Shown one piece after another: positions 1-8,823 of a DNA stretch of 64,000 nucleotides. The notes under the pieces are model-generated. The model worked only from the letters and a program-made list of their open reading frames with translations, was not told where the DNA came from and did no database searches. Source of the stretch: Phaeovulum veldkampii DSM 11550 (lineage in GTDB: Bacteria > Pseudomonadota > Alphaproteobacteria > Rhodobacterales > Rhodobacteraceae); NCBI RefSeq assembly GCF_003034995.1, contig NZ_PZKF01000009.1:36341-100340 (forward strand), given 5' to 3'. The number at the start of each line of letters is the position of its first letter. The stretch's first letter is position 1. The position numbers and the translations under genes were made by a program.

Positions 1-506
1 ATCGTGGCTCGGCGCTGCTGGCGGCGGCGCTGCCTGCCAAGCTGCCGGGCCGCGTGGCCGATCTGGGCGCAGGCTGGGGCTGGCTTGCCGCCCAGATCTT
101 GACCCGCGCGGGCGTTGAACACCTGCATCTGATCGAGGCCGATCATACCGCGCTGGCCTGCGCGCGCCGCAACGTCACCGACCCGCGCGCGCAGTTTCAC
201 TGGGCTGATGCCACGCAGTTTGTGCCCGAGGCGCGCTTTGGCGCGGTGGTGATGAACCCGCCTTTCCATGTAGCGCGCGCCGCCGATCCTGGCCTTGGCG
301 CCGCTTTCATCCGCGCCGCAGCGGGAATGCTGTCGCTGTCGGGCACGCTGTGGATGGTGGCCAACCGGCATTTGCCCTATAAGCCCGTCTTGCGCGGGCT
401 GTTTCACGAGATCGAGGAGATCGGCGCCGATCCCGGCTTCAAGCTGTTCCGCGCTGCCCGTCCGATTGTGGGGGCCGCGTCCCGCGCGGCGCCGCCCCAG
501 CGCTGA
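1..506 (+). CDS. RsmC-like class I SAM-dependent RNA methyltransferase (5' end cut by window)
   Basis: This is the C-terminal part of an S-adenosylmethionine-dependent methyltransferase; the start lies upstream of the window and the reading frame begins at base 3. The visible part has the SAM-binding glycine motif DLGAGWGW, an acidic loop (LIEAD) that would contact the ribose, and the NPPFH signature of N2-guanine/N6-adenine nucleic-acid methyltransferases. The tail, with WMVANRHLPY, resembles the catalytic half of RsmC/RlmG enzymes, which methylate guanine in rRNA. The family is clear; the exact rRNA target is inference because the N-terminal half is missing. An SDR gene follows 36 bp downstream on the same strand. 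Confidence 0.8.
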   Translation, partial: RGSALLAAALPAKLPGRVADLGAGWGWLAAQILTRAGVEHLHLIEADHTALACARRNVTDPRAQFHWADATQFVPEARFGAVVMNPPFHVARAADPGLGAAFIRAAAGMLSLSGTLWMVANRHLPYKPVLRGLFHEIEEIGADPGFKLFRAARPIVGAASRAAPPQR

Positions 507-542
507 GTTTCGCTTTCCGTCCAACAACATCCAAGGGCTACC

Positions 543-1349
543 ATGACGCTTTCCATCTCGGGCAAGACCGCTATCGTGACCGGCGCGGCCAATGGCATCG
601 GGCTGGCCATCGCCCGCCACTTCGTGGACCGCGGCGCCAATGTGATGTTTGCCGACATTGACGAGGCCAAGCTGGCCGCCGAGGTTGACGATGCCGCGCA
701 TGACGGGCGCCAGCGCCATTTCGCGGGCGATCTGTGCCAGAAGCTGACCGCGCAAAACCTGCTGTCGGCCACAATCGACGCCTTTGAGAGGATCGACATT
801 CTGGTGAATGCCTCGCGTTCGGTCGCGCGCGCCGATCCGCTGAGCATTGATGACGATGTGATCAGTGACATGCTGCGCCAGAACCTGATGGCCAGTCTTC
901 GGCTCAGCCAGATGACCGCAAGGCGAATGATCTCGCAGGCCGAGAAAGACGGCCGCACCGGCCAGCCGATCGGGTCGATCATCAACATCTCGTCGATCGC
1001 GGCGCGGCTCGCGCAGCCCGAGTTGATGGCCTATTCCATCGCCTGCGCAGGGCTGGATCAGGCGACGCGGTCGCTCGCGGTGGCGCTGGCGCCGCAGGGC
1101 ATCCGGGTGAATGGCGTGGCCTTCGGCAGCTTGATGAGCGCCTCGATGCAGGCCGCGCTGAAAGATCACCCCGGCTGGCGCGATGAGATCACCGCCAACA
1201 CCCCGATGGGCCGAATTGCTGCGCCGGTAGAACTGGCCGAGGCGGTGCAGTTTCTGGCCGCCGACGGTTCGGGCTTTGTGACCGGCCAGATTCTGACGGT
1301 CGATGGTGGCCGAACGCTGATCGACCCGGTCAACGTGCCGATCTTCTAG
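543..1349 (+). CDS. SDR-family protein with Cys in place of the catalytic Lys
   Basis: This is a 268-residue Rossmann-fold short-chain dehydrogenase/reductase with an intact nucleotide-binding motif TGAANGIG at residues 13-20, a conserved Asn (N114), the Ser region ISS near 149-151, and the C-terminal DGG motif near 'ILTVDGG'. The catalytic Tyr is present (Y164), but the YxxxK motif reads YSIAC, so C168 stands where the lysine should be. The usual NNAG motif is also altered, to VNAS. It may therefore bind NAD(P) without normal dehydrogenase activity. The ATG follows AAGGG, and the gene is 36 bp downstream of the methyltransferase, so the two are probably cotranscribed. Substrate unknown. Confidence 0.9.
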   Translation: MTLSISGKTAIVTGAANGIGLAIARHFVDRGANVMFADIDEAKLAAEVDDAAHDGRQRHFAGDLCQKLTAQNLLSATIDAFERIDILVNASRSVARADPLSIDDDVISDMLRQNLMASLRLSQMTARRMISQAEKDGRTGQPIGSIINISSIAARLAQPELMAYSIACAGLDQATRSLAVALAPQGIRVNGVAFGSLMSASMQAALKDHPGWRDEITANTPMGRIAAPVELAEAVQFLAADGSGFVTGQILTVDGGRTLIDPVNVPIF

Positions 1350-1355
1350 CCCACC

Positions 1356-1772
1356 CTATTCGGGATACTGCTGTTTGCAGATGCGAATCTCGGCCTCGGC
1401 GGCGCTCGCCAGTTCGCGCCGCTTGGCGATCAGCCCGTCGCGCTTGCGCCGTTCGGATGCCGGGTCGATTGCGACGCGGCGGGTATAGGTTTCGGTGTAA
1501 TCCTCAAGGCACATCCGCGGCGGCGGTGGCGGCAGCGGCTTGCCATCAGGCCCCGGCCGCATCGGATAGCGCGGTTCACAGCGCACCCAGCGGCTACGCG
1601 TGACCTCATACTCCTCCAGCGCATAGCCGCGGGCCAGATTTTGCTGCACCTCGGCCAACAGGCTTTCGACCGTGCGCAATTCCTTGGTGGCGCGGTAGAT
1701 GCAGCGTTCCTGCGGCGTGCCGCAGGCGGCCAGAAGGGCCAGCAGGACAAGGGGGGCAAAGAGGCGACGCAT
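1356..1772 (-). CDS. Small predicted lipoprotein of unknown function
   Basis: This encodes 138 residues. The start chosen places a classical lipoprotein signal at the N-terminus: two arginines, a hydrophobic stretch rich in Leu/Ala, and the lipobox LLAAC with C17 as the lipidated residue. The mature part has several further Cys residues (CIY, RCEP, MCLE, ICKQ), a run of six prolines near residues 81-86, and a charged C-terminal helix. A longer reading frame upstream exists but would lose the signal peptide. It is convergent with the SDR gene, 6 bp from its stop, and divergent from hemF. I recognise no domain. It is probably a periplasm-facing lipoprotein. Confidence 0.75.
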   Translation of the reverse strand: MRRLFAPLVLLALLAACGTPQERCIYRATKELRTVESLLAEVQQNLARGYALEEYEVTRSRWVRCEPRYPMRPGPDGKPLPPPPPRMCLEDYTETYTRRVAIDPASERRKRDGLIAKRRELASAAEAEIRICKQQYPE

Positions 1773-1893
1773 GGCGGACTCCGGTCTGGTTACGGCCAGA
1801 ATGGACCCGGCGGGGGCAAAAGGCAATTCCGGTGCTCGCCCGGTGCTGTTAGGACAGAGGCGGGAGATGTCAGGGACGCGAAAGGGAGCCGCG

Positions 1894-2763
1894 ATGACCG
1901 AGGATTTCACCGGAAAGAAGGAAACCGCCGCCGCGTGGTTCCGCACGCTTCGCGACCGGATCGTGACCGCCTGCGAGGCGCTGGAAGACGCCGCCGACAG
2001 CGATGCGCGGTTTGAAAGCACCCCCACAAGGCGCACTGCCCCCGATGGCAGCGACGCGGGTGGCGGCCTGATGAGCGTGCTGCGCGGCGGCAAGGTGTTT
2101 GAAAAGATGGGGGTTGCGGTGTCTGCCGTCCACGGCACGCTGAACCCGCGGGCGCAGGCGGCGATGGCGGCGCGCGGGGTGCCGGGCATGGCCCAAGACC
2201 CGCGGTTCTGGGCGTCGGGGATCAGCCTTGTGGCGCATATGCAAAACCCGCATTGCCCGGCCGTTCACATGAACACCCGCATGTTCTGGACGCCCGGCGC
2301 ATGGTGGTTCGGCGGCGGCTCCGACCTGAACCCCTGCATCGTCTACCCCGAGGATACGATACATTTCCACGCGGTGATGAAGGCCGCCTGCGACGCGCAT
2401 GCGCCCGACTACTACCCCCGCTTCAAGGCCTGGGCGGATGAATATTTCTTTGTCCCCCACCGGGGCCGCGCGCGGGGCGAGGGGGGCATTTTCTTTGACG
2501 ATCTGAACACCGGCGACTGGGAGGCCGATTTCGCTTTTGTGAAATCGGTGGGCGAGGCGTTTCTGCCCGCCTTTCTGCCGCTGGTTGCGCGTCGTCAGGC
2601 CACGCCCTGGACCGAGGCCGACCGTGAAACCCAGCTCGTCCACCGCGGGCTTTATGCCGAATACAACCTGATCATTGATCGCGGCACAAAATTCGGGCTG
2701 GAAACCGGACATGATGCCAATGCGGTGCTGATGACCATGCCGCCCATCGCGAAATGGCCCTGA
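1894..2763 (+). CDS. hemF: Oxygen-dependent coproporphyrinogen III oxidase
   Basis: HemF (289 residues; E. coli HemF is about 300) oxidatively decarboxylates coproporphyrinogen III to protoporphyrinogen IX using O2 in heme and chlorophyll synthesis. The conserved MNTRMF stretch and the family signature around HRGRARGEGGIFFDDL are both present, and the length is normal. The start at MTEDF is preceded by a good ribosome binding site (aaagggag); an in-frame extension upstream overlaps the lipoprotein gene and is not needed. With hemE and hemC a few kb away it forms part of a loose heme gene neighbourhood. I saw no Fnr-type inverted repeat upstream. Confidence 0.97.
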   Translation: MTEDFTGKKETAAAWFRTLRDRIVTACEALEDAADSDARFESTPTRRTAPDGSDAGGGLMSVLRGGKVFEKMGVAVSAVHGTLNPRAQAAMAARGVPGMAQDPRFWASGISLVAHMQNPHCPAVHMNTRMFWTPGAWWFGGGSDLNPCIVYPEDTIHFHAVMKAACDAHAPDYYPRFKAWADEYFFVPHRGRARGEGGIFFDDLNTGDWEADFAFVKSVGEAFLPAFLPLVARRQATPWTEADRETQLVHRGLYAEYNLIIDRGTKFGLETGHDANAVLMTMPPIAKWP

Positions 2764-2818
2764 ACCGGGGCGCGGGGCTATACAGGCGCGGGATTTTGCG
2801 CTAGGGCAGGGATAACTT

Positions 2819-2838
2819 GCGCGCGGCTTCCCGCGCGC
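2819..2838 (+). other. GC-rich stem-loop in the leader of the DEAD-box helicase gene
   Basis: Eight bases, GCGCGCGG, pair perfectly with CCGCGCGC across a CTTC tetraloop, 45 bp before the helicase start codon. There is no T-run, so a terminator is less likely than a 5'-UTR structure. Leader structures are known for cold-shock helicase mRNAs, but a role here is inference. Confidence 0.4.
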
Positions 2839-2882
2839 TGTTCGCCTGCGCATCCCGCGCGGCCTTCCCGGAAAGACAGACG

Positions 2883-4757
2883 ATGACCAAGTTCGACGGC
2901 GTGCATGAGGCTTTGGCCGAAGCCCTCGCTGCAAAGGGCTATGACAGCCTGACCCCCGTGCAAGAGGCGGTGATCGACCCGGCCCTTGGCCAGGCCGACC
3001 TGCTGGTGTCGGCGCAGACCGGATCGGGCAAGACCGTGGCCTTCGGGCTGGCGATGGCCGCGGGCCTGCTGGGGGCCGAGCGCCGCCTTGGCCTGCCCGG
3101 CGCGCCCCGCGCGCTGATCATCGCGCCGACGCGCGAATTGGCAATGCAGGTCCGGCGCGAACTGGATTGGCTGTATGGCTCCACCGGGGCCGTTCTGGCT
3201 TCGTGCGTGGGGGGGATGGACGCGCGCAGCGAACGCCGCGCGCTGGAACGCGGCGCCCATATCGTGGTGGGCACGCCGGGGCGCATTTGCGACCATATGC
3301 GGCGCGGCGCGCTGGATGTGTCTGCGCTTGAGGTGGCAGTGCTGGACGAGGCTGACGAGATGCTTGATCTCGGCTTTCGCGAGGATCTGGAATATATCCT
3401 CGACGCCGCCCCCGAAACCCGCCGCACGCTGATGTTTTCGGCTACGGTGTCAAAAGAAATCGCGCGGCTGGCGGGCAGCTATCAGCGTGACGCGCAGCGG
3501 ATTTCGACCATTGCCCACCGCGAACAGCACAGCGACATCGAATATCGCGCGCTGCTGGTCGATCAGGCCGACCGTGAAAACGCCATTGTCAACGTGCTGC
3601 GGTTTTACGAGGCCAGGAATACGCTGGTGTTCTGTTCCACCCGCGCCATGGTCACGCATCTGACGACGCGATTTCTGAACCGCGGCTTTCAGGTGGTGGC
3701 GCTGTCGGGCGAGTTGAGCCAGGCCGAGCGCAGCCACGCCTTGCAAGCGATGCGCGACGGGCGCGCGCGGGTCTGCATCGCTACCGATGTGGCTGCCCGC
3801 GGCATTGACCTGCCGGGGCTGGAGCTGGTGGTCCATGCCGATCTGCCGGTGAACAAGGAGGCGCTGCTGCACCGTTCGGGCCGCACCGGGCGGGCAGGCT
3901 CCAAGGGCGTTTCGGCGATCATCGTGCCGTTCTCGGCCCGCAAGAAGGCCGAGCGCCTGCTGGGGCTTGCCGGGATCAGCGCCGAATGGGGCAGCGCCCC
4001 CAGCGCCGAAGAGGTCAGCGCGCGTGATGTGGACCGGCTGTTGTCGGACCCGGTGCTGACACAGCCGGTCAGCGAAGATGAAACCGCGCTGGTCACCCGC
4101 CTGATGCAGACCTATGACGCCGAGGCGCTGGCCGCCGCAGTGATGCGACAATACATGGCCCAGCGGTCGGCCCCCGAAGATCTGGTGCCGGTCAGCCCCG
4201 ACGGGGCCAAGCCGCGCGCACGGGTCGAATTTGGCGAAAGCCTGTGGGTTGCCCTGACGGTGGGCGTGACAGGCCGGGCCGATCCGCGCTGGTTGCTGCC
4301 GATGCTGTGCCGCGCGGGTGATCTGTCGCGCCGCGATATCGGCGCGATCCGCGTGCAGGAGGAACAGACGCTGGTGCAGTTGCATGCCGATTGCGCGCAA
4401 CGGTTCCTGGCGGCCATCGGGCCCGAGCGGATGCTGGAAGATGGCATCGGCGTAACCGTTCTGGACAAGGCCCCGACCGGTCTTGAGGCCGAGTCTGCCC
4501 CGCGTCCCGCCCGCGCCCCGCGTGCAGACGGGCGGGGCGATGCGCCCAAACCCCGCGCGCCCTATGGCGAGAAGAAACCCTATCGCAAGGGCCAGACCTT
4601 TGAGGCCGAGGGCAAGCCCGCTGTGAAACCCTGGGCCAAGCCCGAGGGCAAGGCGGGCAAGCCTGCGGCCAAATTCGGCAAACCTGCGGCCGGCGCCAAA
4701 CCGACCGCCGCCAAGCCCGGCAAGGGCGGCAAGCCAAAGCCCAAGGGCTGGGCATAG
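2883..4757 (+). CDS. DEAD-box RNA helicase (DeaD/CsdA type)
   Basis: This is a 624-residue ATP-dependent RNA helicase. Motifs in order are the Q motif (SLTPVQ, about 22), Walker A AQTGSGKT (44-51), PTREL (82-86), TPGR (131-134), DEAD (155-158), SAT, and the C-terminal helicase motif HRSGRTGRAG. A DbpA/CsdA-type RNA-binding domain follows, and the C-terminus is a low-complexity Lys/Pro/Ala/Gly tail typical of RNA chaperone helicases. CsdA/DeaD proteins remodel structured RNA in ribosome assembly and cold adaptation. The start at MTKFDG was chosen because it directly precedes the Q-motif domain; an in-frame extension to 2817 is unlike the family. A terminator lies 24 bp downstream. Confidence 0.95.
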   Translation: MTKFDGVHEALAEALAAKGYDSLTPVQEAVIDPALGQADLLVSAQTGSGKTVAFGLAMAAGLLGAERRLGLPGAPRALIIAPTRELAMQVRRELDWLYGSTGAVLASCVGGMDARSERRALERGAHIVVGTPGRICDHMRRGALDVSALEVAVLDEADEMLDLGFREDLEYILDAAPETRRTLMFSATVSKEIARLAGSYQRDAQRISTIAHREQHSDIEYRALLVDQADRENAIVNVLRFYEARNTLVFCSTRAMVTHLTTRFLNRGFQVVALSGELSQAERSHALQAMRDGRARVCIATDVAARGIDLPGLELVVHADLPVNKEALLHRSGRTGRAGSKGVSAIIVPFSARKKAERLLGLAGISAEWGSAPSAEEVSARDVDRLLSDPVLTQPVSEDETALVTRLMQTYDAEALAAAVMRQYMAQRSAPEDLVPVSPDGAKPRARVEFGESLWVALTVGVTGRADPRWLLPMLCRAGDLSRRDIGAIRVQEEQTLVQLHADCAQRFLAAIGPERMLEDGIGVTVLDKAPTGLEAESAPRPARAPRADGRGDAPKPRAPYGEKKPYRKGQTFEAEGKPAVKPWAKPEGKAGKPAAKFGKPAAGAKPTAAKPGKGGKPKPKGWA

Positions 4758-4781
4758 GCCCGGCAGCGGCCCACCAATGCA

Positions 4782-4807
4782 AAAGGGCGCCCCGCGGGGC
4801 GCCCTTT
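4782..4807. terminator. Bidirectional rho-independent terminator between the helicase gene and hemE
   Basis: A perfect inverted repeat (GGGCGCCCC/GGGGCGCCC around GC) is flanked by an A-run on the left and a T-run on the right, so it can end transcription from both converging genes. Confidence 0.85.
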
Positions 4808-4830
4808 GTCGTTTTGGAACCGGCAACGGC

Positions 4831-5862
4831 TTAGCCGTTGCGTATCGTCTCGACCATCAGGCTGACGTTGTCGGGGTTGGCCTCGGGGGTGATGCCGTGG
4901 CCCAGGTTGAAGATATGCGGCCCGTTGCGGAACGCCTGCACCACGCGGCGCGTGGCCTCGATCAGCTCATCGCCGCCGGTGACCATGTGGCGCGGGTCCA
5001 TGTTGCCCTGCACGCAGCCGTCGATCTGCACATTGGCCGCCGCCCATTCCGGTGTGACCGAGTTGTCGAGCGCGACACAATCGGCGCCGGTGGCCTTGGC
5101 AAAGCCGATGTAGCCCTCGCCCGCCTCGCGCGGGAAGGCGATGATCGGCAGGCCGGGGTGGCGGCGTTTCAGTTCCGCGATCATGCGGCGGGTGGGTTCC
5201 ACCGCGAAATCGGTGAAATCCTGGCCCTTCAGGCTGCCCGCCCAACTGTCGAAGATCTTTACGACCTCGGCGCCGGCTTCGACCTGTTTCGACAGGTATT
5301 CGATGCTGGCGTCGGTCAGCAGGTCGATGATCGCGGCAAAGGTCTCGCGGTCGGTATCCTTCAGCGCGTGTGCAGCGGCCTGATCTTTCGACCCGCGGCC
5401 CGCGATCATGTAGGTCGCCACCGTCCACGGCGCGCCGCAGAACCCGATCAGCGTGGTTTCCTTGGGCAGTTCGCGCGACAGGATGCGCACGGTTTCATAA
5501 ACCGGGGCCAGCGTGTCGTGGATGTCGTCCTTGCCCTTCAGCGTCTTCAGCCCTTCGGCCGAGGTCACGGTTGACATACGCGGGCCTTCGCCGGTCTCAA
5601 ACCACAGATCGGCGCCCAGAGCCTGCGGCAGCAGCAGGATATCGGCAAACAGGATCGCCGCATCAAAGCCATAGCGGCGGATCGGCTGCAACGTCACCTC
5701 GGCAGCCAGTTCCGAGTTGTAGCACAGCGACAGGAAATCGCCTGCCTGCGCACGGGTGGCGCGATATTCCGGCAGGTAGCGGCCGGCCTGACGCATCATC
5801 CACACTGGCGGGGTGGGCAGGGTTTCGCCTTTCAGGGCGCGCAGGATGGTCTTGTCGCTCAT
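4831..5862 (-). CDS. hemE: Uroporphyrinogen decarboxylase
   Basis: HemE (343 residues, normal length) decarboxylates the four acetate side chains of uroporphyrinogen III to give coproporphyrinogen III. Near the N-terminus is the signature around [16 protein letters not shown], whose arginines bind substrate carboxylates, followed by the FADIL segment holding the catalytic Asp. The gene diverges from hemC with 96 bp between them, the arrangement I know from other Rhodobacteraceae, so the two promoters are probably coordinated. No recognisable operator was seen in those 96 bp. Confidence 0.98.
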   Translation of the reverse strand: MSDKTILRALKGETLPTPPVWMMRQAGRYLPEYRATRAQAGDFLSLCYNSELAAEVTLQPIRRYGFDAAILFADILLLPQALGADLWFETGEGPRMSTVTSAEGLKTLKGKDDIHDTLAPVYETVRILSRELPKETTLIGFCGAPWTVATYMIAGRGSKDQAAAHALKDTDRETFAAIIDLLTDASIEYLSKQVEAGAEVVKIFDSWAGSLKGQDFTDFAVEPTRRMIAELKRRHPGLPIIAFPREAGEGYIGFAKATGADCVALDNSVTPEWAAANVQIDGCVQGNMDPRHMVTGGDELIEATRRVVQAFRNGPHIFNLGHGITPEANPDNVSLMVETIRNG

Positions 5863-5958
5863 GTCCAGTCTCCTTTGGCTCCTTCATCGCGGCCTGCGGC
5901 GCGATGTCAAGCGGGACGTGCCTTGCGCGGGCCTTTTGACGCGGTTATTCCTTGACCC

Positions 5959-6900
5959 ATGAAACAGATGCCCACACCCAATTCGCCCCTGAAGATCGGC
6001 ACCCGCGGTTCGCCGCTTGCCTTGGCTCAGGCATATGAAACGCGGCGTCGCCTGATGGCGGCGCATGGCCTGCCCGAGGCTGCCTTTGAAATCGTGGTCA
6101 TCAAGACCACGGGCGACAGGGTGCTGGATCGCGCCCTGCGCGATGTCGGCGGCAAAGGCCTGTTCACCAAGGAAATCGAGGATGCAATGTATGCCGGCGA
6201 TATTGATATCGCCGTGCATTCGATGAAGGACGTGCCCACGGTTCAGCCCGACGGGCTGGTGATCGCGGGCTATCTGCCGCGCGAAGATGTGCGCGATGCC
6301 TTCATCTCGCCCGGGGTTGAACGGCTGGCAGACCTGCCCGAGGGGGCCGTTGTCGGCTCGTCCAGCTTGCGGCGCCGCGCGCAACTGGCCAACCGCCGCC
6401 CCGACCTGCAACTGGTCGAGTTCCGCGGCAACGTGCAGACCCGCCTTAAAAAGCTGGAAGACGGCGTCGCCGTGGCGACCTTCCTTGCCATGGCCGGTCT
6501 GAATCGTCTGGGGATGAGCCATATCGCCCGCTCGGCCATCGAGGTTGAAGAGATGCTGCCCGCCGTGGCGCAGGGCGCCATCGGTCTGGAACGGCGTGCC
6601 GATGATGCCCGCGCCGAAATGCTGCTGGAGCCTATCCTCGACGTGCCCACCGGCCAGCGTCTGGCCGCGGAACGGGCTTTCCTGCTGGTGCTGGACGGGT
6701 CGTGCGAAACCCCGATCGCCGGTTTGGCGGTGATCGAAGGCGATACCTTGTGGCTGCGTGGCGAGATTCTGCGCCCCGACGGCTCAGAGCGGATCACCGG
6801 TGAACGCCGCGCCCCGATTGCCGAGGCCGAGGCGCTGGGCCGCGGTCTGGCCGACGAACTGCTGGCGCAGGCGCCGGCCGGGTTCTTTGACTGGAACTGA
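5959..6900 (+). CDS. hemC: Porphobilinogen deaminase (hydroxymethylbilane synthase)
   Basis: HemC (313 residues) polymerises four porphobilinogens into hydroxymethylbilane. It shows KIGTRGSPLALAQ at the N-terminus, the SSLRRRAQL stretch of the substrate-binding site, and LDGSCETP, in which C249 carries the dipyrromethane cofactor. A second ATG three codons in (MPTPN) is an equally possible start. It diverges from hemE and ends just before a strong terminator. Confidence 0.98.
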   Translation: MKQMPTPNSPLKIGTRGSPLALAQAYETRRRLMAAHGLPEAAFEIVVIKTTGDRVLDRALRDVGGKGLFTKEIEDAMYAGDIDIAVHSMKDVPTVQPDGLVIAGYLPREDVRDAFISPGVERLADLPEGAVVGSSSLRRRAQLANRRPDLQLVEFRGNVQTRLKKLEDGVAVATFLAMAGLNRLGMSHIARSAIEVEEMLPAVAQGAIGLERRADDARAEMLLEPILDVPTGQRLAAERAFLLVLDGSCETPIAGLAVIEGDTLWLRGEILRPDGSERITGERRAPIAEAEALGRGLADELLAQAPAGFFDWN

Positions 6901-6921
6901 GACGGCTTTCATCATGACCAG

Positions 6922-6950
6922 AACGCCGCCGGGCAACCGGCGGCGTTTTT
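6922..6950 (+). terminator. Rho-independent terminator after hemC
   Basis: An 11-bp perfect stem, AACGCCGCCGG/CCGGCGGCGTT, with a GCAA tetraloop is followed directly by T residues. It may also serve the converging MFS gene, whose stop codon is 8 bp away. Confidence 0.9.
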
Positions 6951-6957
6951 CGTTGGG

Positions 6958-8100
6958 TCAGAACCCCGTGCGCCGGTCCATCAGCCACAGCGCAATGGCC
7001 CCGCTGGCGGCCACGCCCGCCCCCAGCGCCGCCGCCAGCCCATAGCCCGACAGCGCGGTGCCGATGGCAAAGGCCGCAGCGCAGGTGCCTTCGCCCGCAA
7101 GCCTTTGCAACGCGATCAGCGAGGCCCCGGCGCCGGGGCGGTCGGCCATCAGATCCTGAAGGTAGGCGATGGGCAGCGTCAAGATCAGCGCGCCCCCCAC
7201 CGCAGCGGGCACGATCAGCAGCCAGACAAAGGGCCCGTGCGCCAGCACTGGCAGCAGCGCCAGATGGCTGGAATACAAAAGCGCCCCGATCACGATCAGC
7301 CCGCCCTTGGGCGCCCGCGCCGCCACCAGCGGCAGGGCCAGCATGAAGGGCACCTCCAGCCCCGCGACAAAGCCCACGAACAGCGCCACATCGGCCGCGC
7401 CGCGCCCCTCGGTCGCGGCAAAGACTAGCCCGATCAGCACCAGATACAGAATCACCCCGCCATTCACCGCCCCCAGCGCCAGCACCCGCACCAGCACCCG
7501 GCCGCTCCCCAACTCGCGTAGCGACGCGGCAAAGCTCAGCCCCGAGGGCGTGTCGGTCCAGGCGGTGGCGCCATCGCGCGGCCAGGCCCGCAGGCTGATC
7601 GCCAGCATTATGCCTGCCAGCAGCAGGCAGACCGGATAGACCGCCATGATCTCGATCCCGGCGGAAAAGGCCACCGACCAGACCGGCAGAACCAGCACGA
7701 AGGGCACCGCAAACAGCGCCCGCAGTGCCGACAGAATCGCCCCTCGCGCCTCGTCGGGGTGGGTCGAGGCGGCCAGCCGGGCAAAGGCGAACAACTGCCC
7801 GAAGATTGTGGAGGACAGCGGCAACAGCAGCGCATGGGTGGCCACAAAGGCCCAGGGCGCGCGGCCCGCCAACACCAGCGCCAGCCCCGCCACCATCAGC
7901 GCCATCGAGGCGGTGGCAATCGCGCGGCGGTTGGCGCGCTGATCAGACCGTATGCCGAAGGCGACCGAGGCCGTAACCGAAACCAGCGCCGCGCAGACCA
8001 GAACGGCGGCATAGCCATGGTCACCCAGCCCGAATTCGGCCACCGCCAGCGTAGAGACATAGGGCGCCAGCGTCGCGATCAGTGCGCCATACAGCACCAT
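6958..8100 (-). CDS. MFS-type transporter, N-terminus uncertain
   Basis: This predicted inner-membrane protein (380 residues from the first ATG) is almost entirely hydrophobic helices, with the short basic loop GIRSDQRANRR that resembles the helix 2-3 loop of major facilitator transporters. Substrate unknown. The reading frame stays open upstream as 25 further codons (8101-8175) that look coding, including RRLAPF and TDPALRLT, and begins immediately after the engB stop codon in the same frame. No ATG, GTG or TTG lies in that extension, and the first ATG has no ribosome binding site and falls inside the first helix. The real start is therefore unclear. It is probably the last gene of the yidC-MOSC-engB run. 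Confidence 0.75.
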   Translation of the reverse strand: MVLYGALIATLAPYVSTLAVAEFGLGDHGYAAVLVCAALVSVTASVAFGIRSDQRANRRAIATASMALMVAGLALVLAGRAPWAFVATHALLLPLSSTIFGQLFAFARLAASTHPDEARGAILSALRALFAVPFVLVLPVWSVAFSAGIEIMAVYPVCLLLAGIMLAISLRAWPRDGATAWTDTPSGLSFAASLRELGSGRVLVRVLALGAVNGGVILYLVLIGLVFAATEGRGAADVALFVGFVAGLEVPFMLALPLVAARAPKGGLIVIGALLYSSHLALLPVLAHGPFVWLLIVPAAVGGALILTLPIAYLQDLMADRPGAGASLIALQRLAGEGTCAAAFAIGTALSGYGLAAALGAGVAASGAIALWLMDRRTGF

Positions 8101-8175
8101 CAGCGCGGCGGTCAGCCGCAGCGCCGGATCGGTCAGGATCGGGGTAAACGGGGCCAGCCTGCGCAGGATCGCCCC

Positions 8176-8823
8176 CTAGACCAGCGTGGCGATGATGGCA
8201 CGCAGCGTCTCGATCCCGTCGCCTTTTTCCGACGAGGTCAGCACGATCTCGGGGTATGCGGCGGGGTGCTTGGCCAGCGCGCCACGAACCTGTTCAATCA
8301 CTTGGGCCTGATCGGCGCGGCTGACCTTGTCGGCCTTGGTCAGCACGACCTGAAAGGTGACCGCCGAGCGGTCAAGCAGGGCCAGGATTTCGTCATCGAC
8401 CTTTTTCACGCCATGGCGCGTGTCGATCAGCACAAAGGCCCGGCGCAGCGTGACGCGGCCCGACAGATAGGCCTTCAGCAGGCGTTGCCACTTTTCCACC
8501 ACCGCCAGCGGCGCCTCTGCATAGCCATAGCCGGGCAGGTCCACCAGATAAGGCCCCTGCGTGGTGAAATAGTTGATCTCTTGCGTGCGGCCCGGCGTGT
8601 TCGAGGCGCGCGCCAGCGTCTTGCGGCCGGTCAGGGCGTTGATCAGGCTCGATTTGCCCACGTTGGAGCGGCCCGCGAAACAGACCTCCAGCCGGTCGGC
8701 CGGGGGCAGGCCGTCCATCGCCACTACGCCCTTGAGAAACTCCACCGGACCGGCGAACATCAGCCGCCCGGCTTCGCGGGCCTCGGGCTCTGGCTCGGGG
8801 GCGAGGGGAAACTGAACCTGCAT
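8176..8823 (-). CDS. engB: Ribosome biogenesis GTP-binding protein EngB/YsxC
   Basis: This 215-residue GTPase acts in large ribosomal subunit assembly. G1 is GRSNVGKSS, the switch region is NTPGRTQEINYF, G3 is DLPGYGYA, G4 is TKAD, and G5 is near TSSEKG. The start at MQVQF overlaps the MOSC gene stop by one base (TGATG), indicating translational coupling. A longer in-frame extension upstream lies wholly within the MOSC gene and was discarded. Confidence 0.96.
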   Translation of the reverse strand: MQVQFPLAPEPEPEAREAGRLMFAGPVEFLKGVVAMDGLPPADRLEVCFAGRSNVGKSSLINALTGRKTLARASNTPGRTQEINYFTTQGPYLVDLPGYGYAEAPLAVVEKWQRLLKAYLSGRVTLRRAFVLIDTRHGVKKVDDEILALLDRSAVTFQVVLTKADKVSRADQAQVIEQVRGALAKHPAAYPEIVLTSSEKGDGIETLRAIIATLV

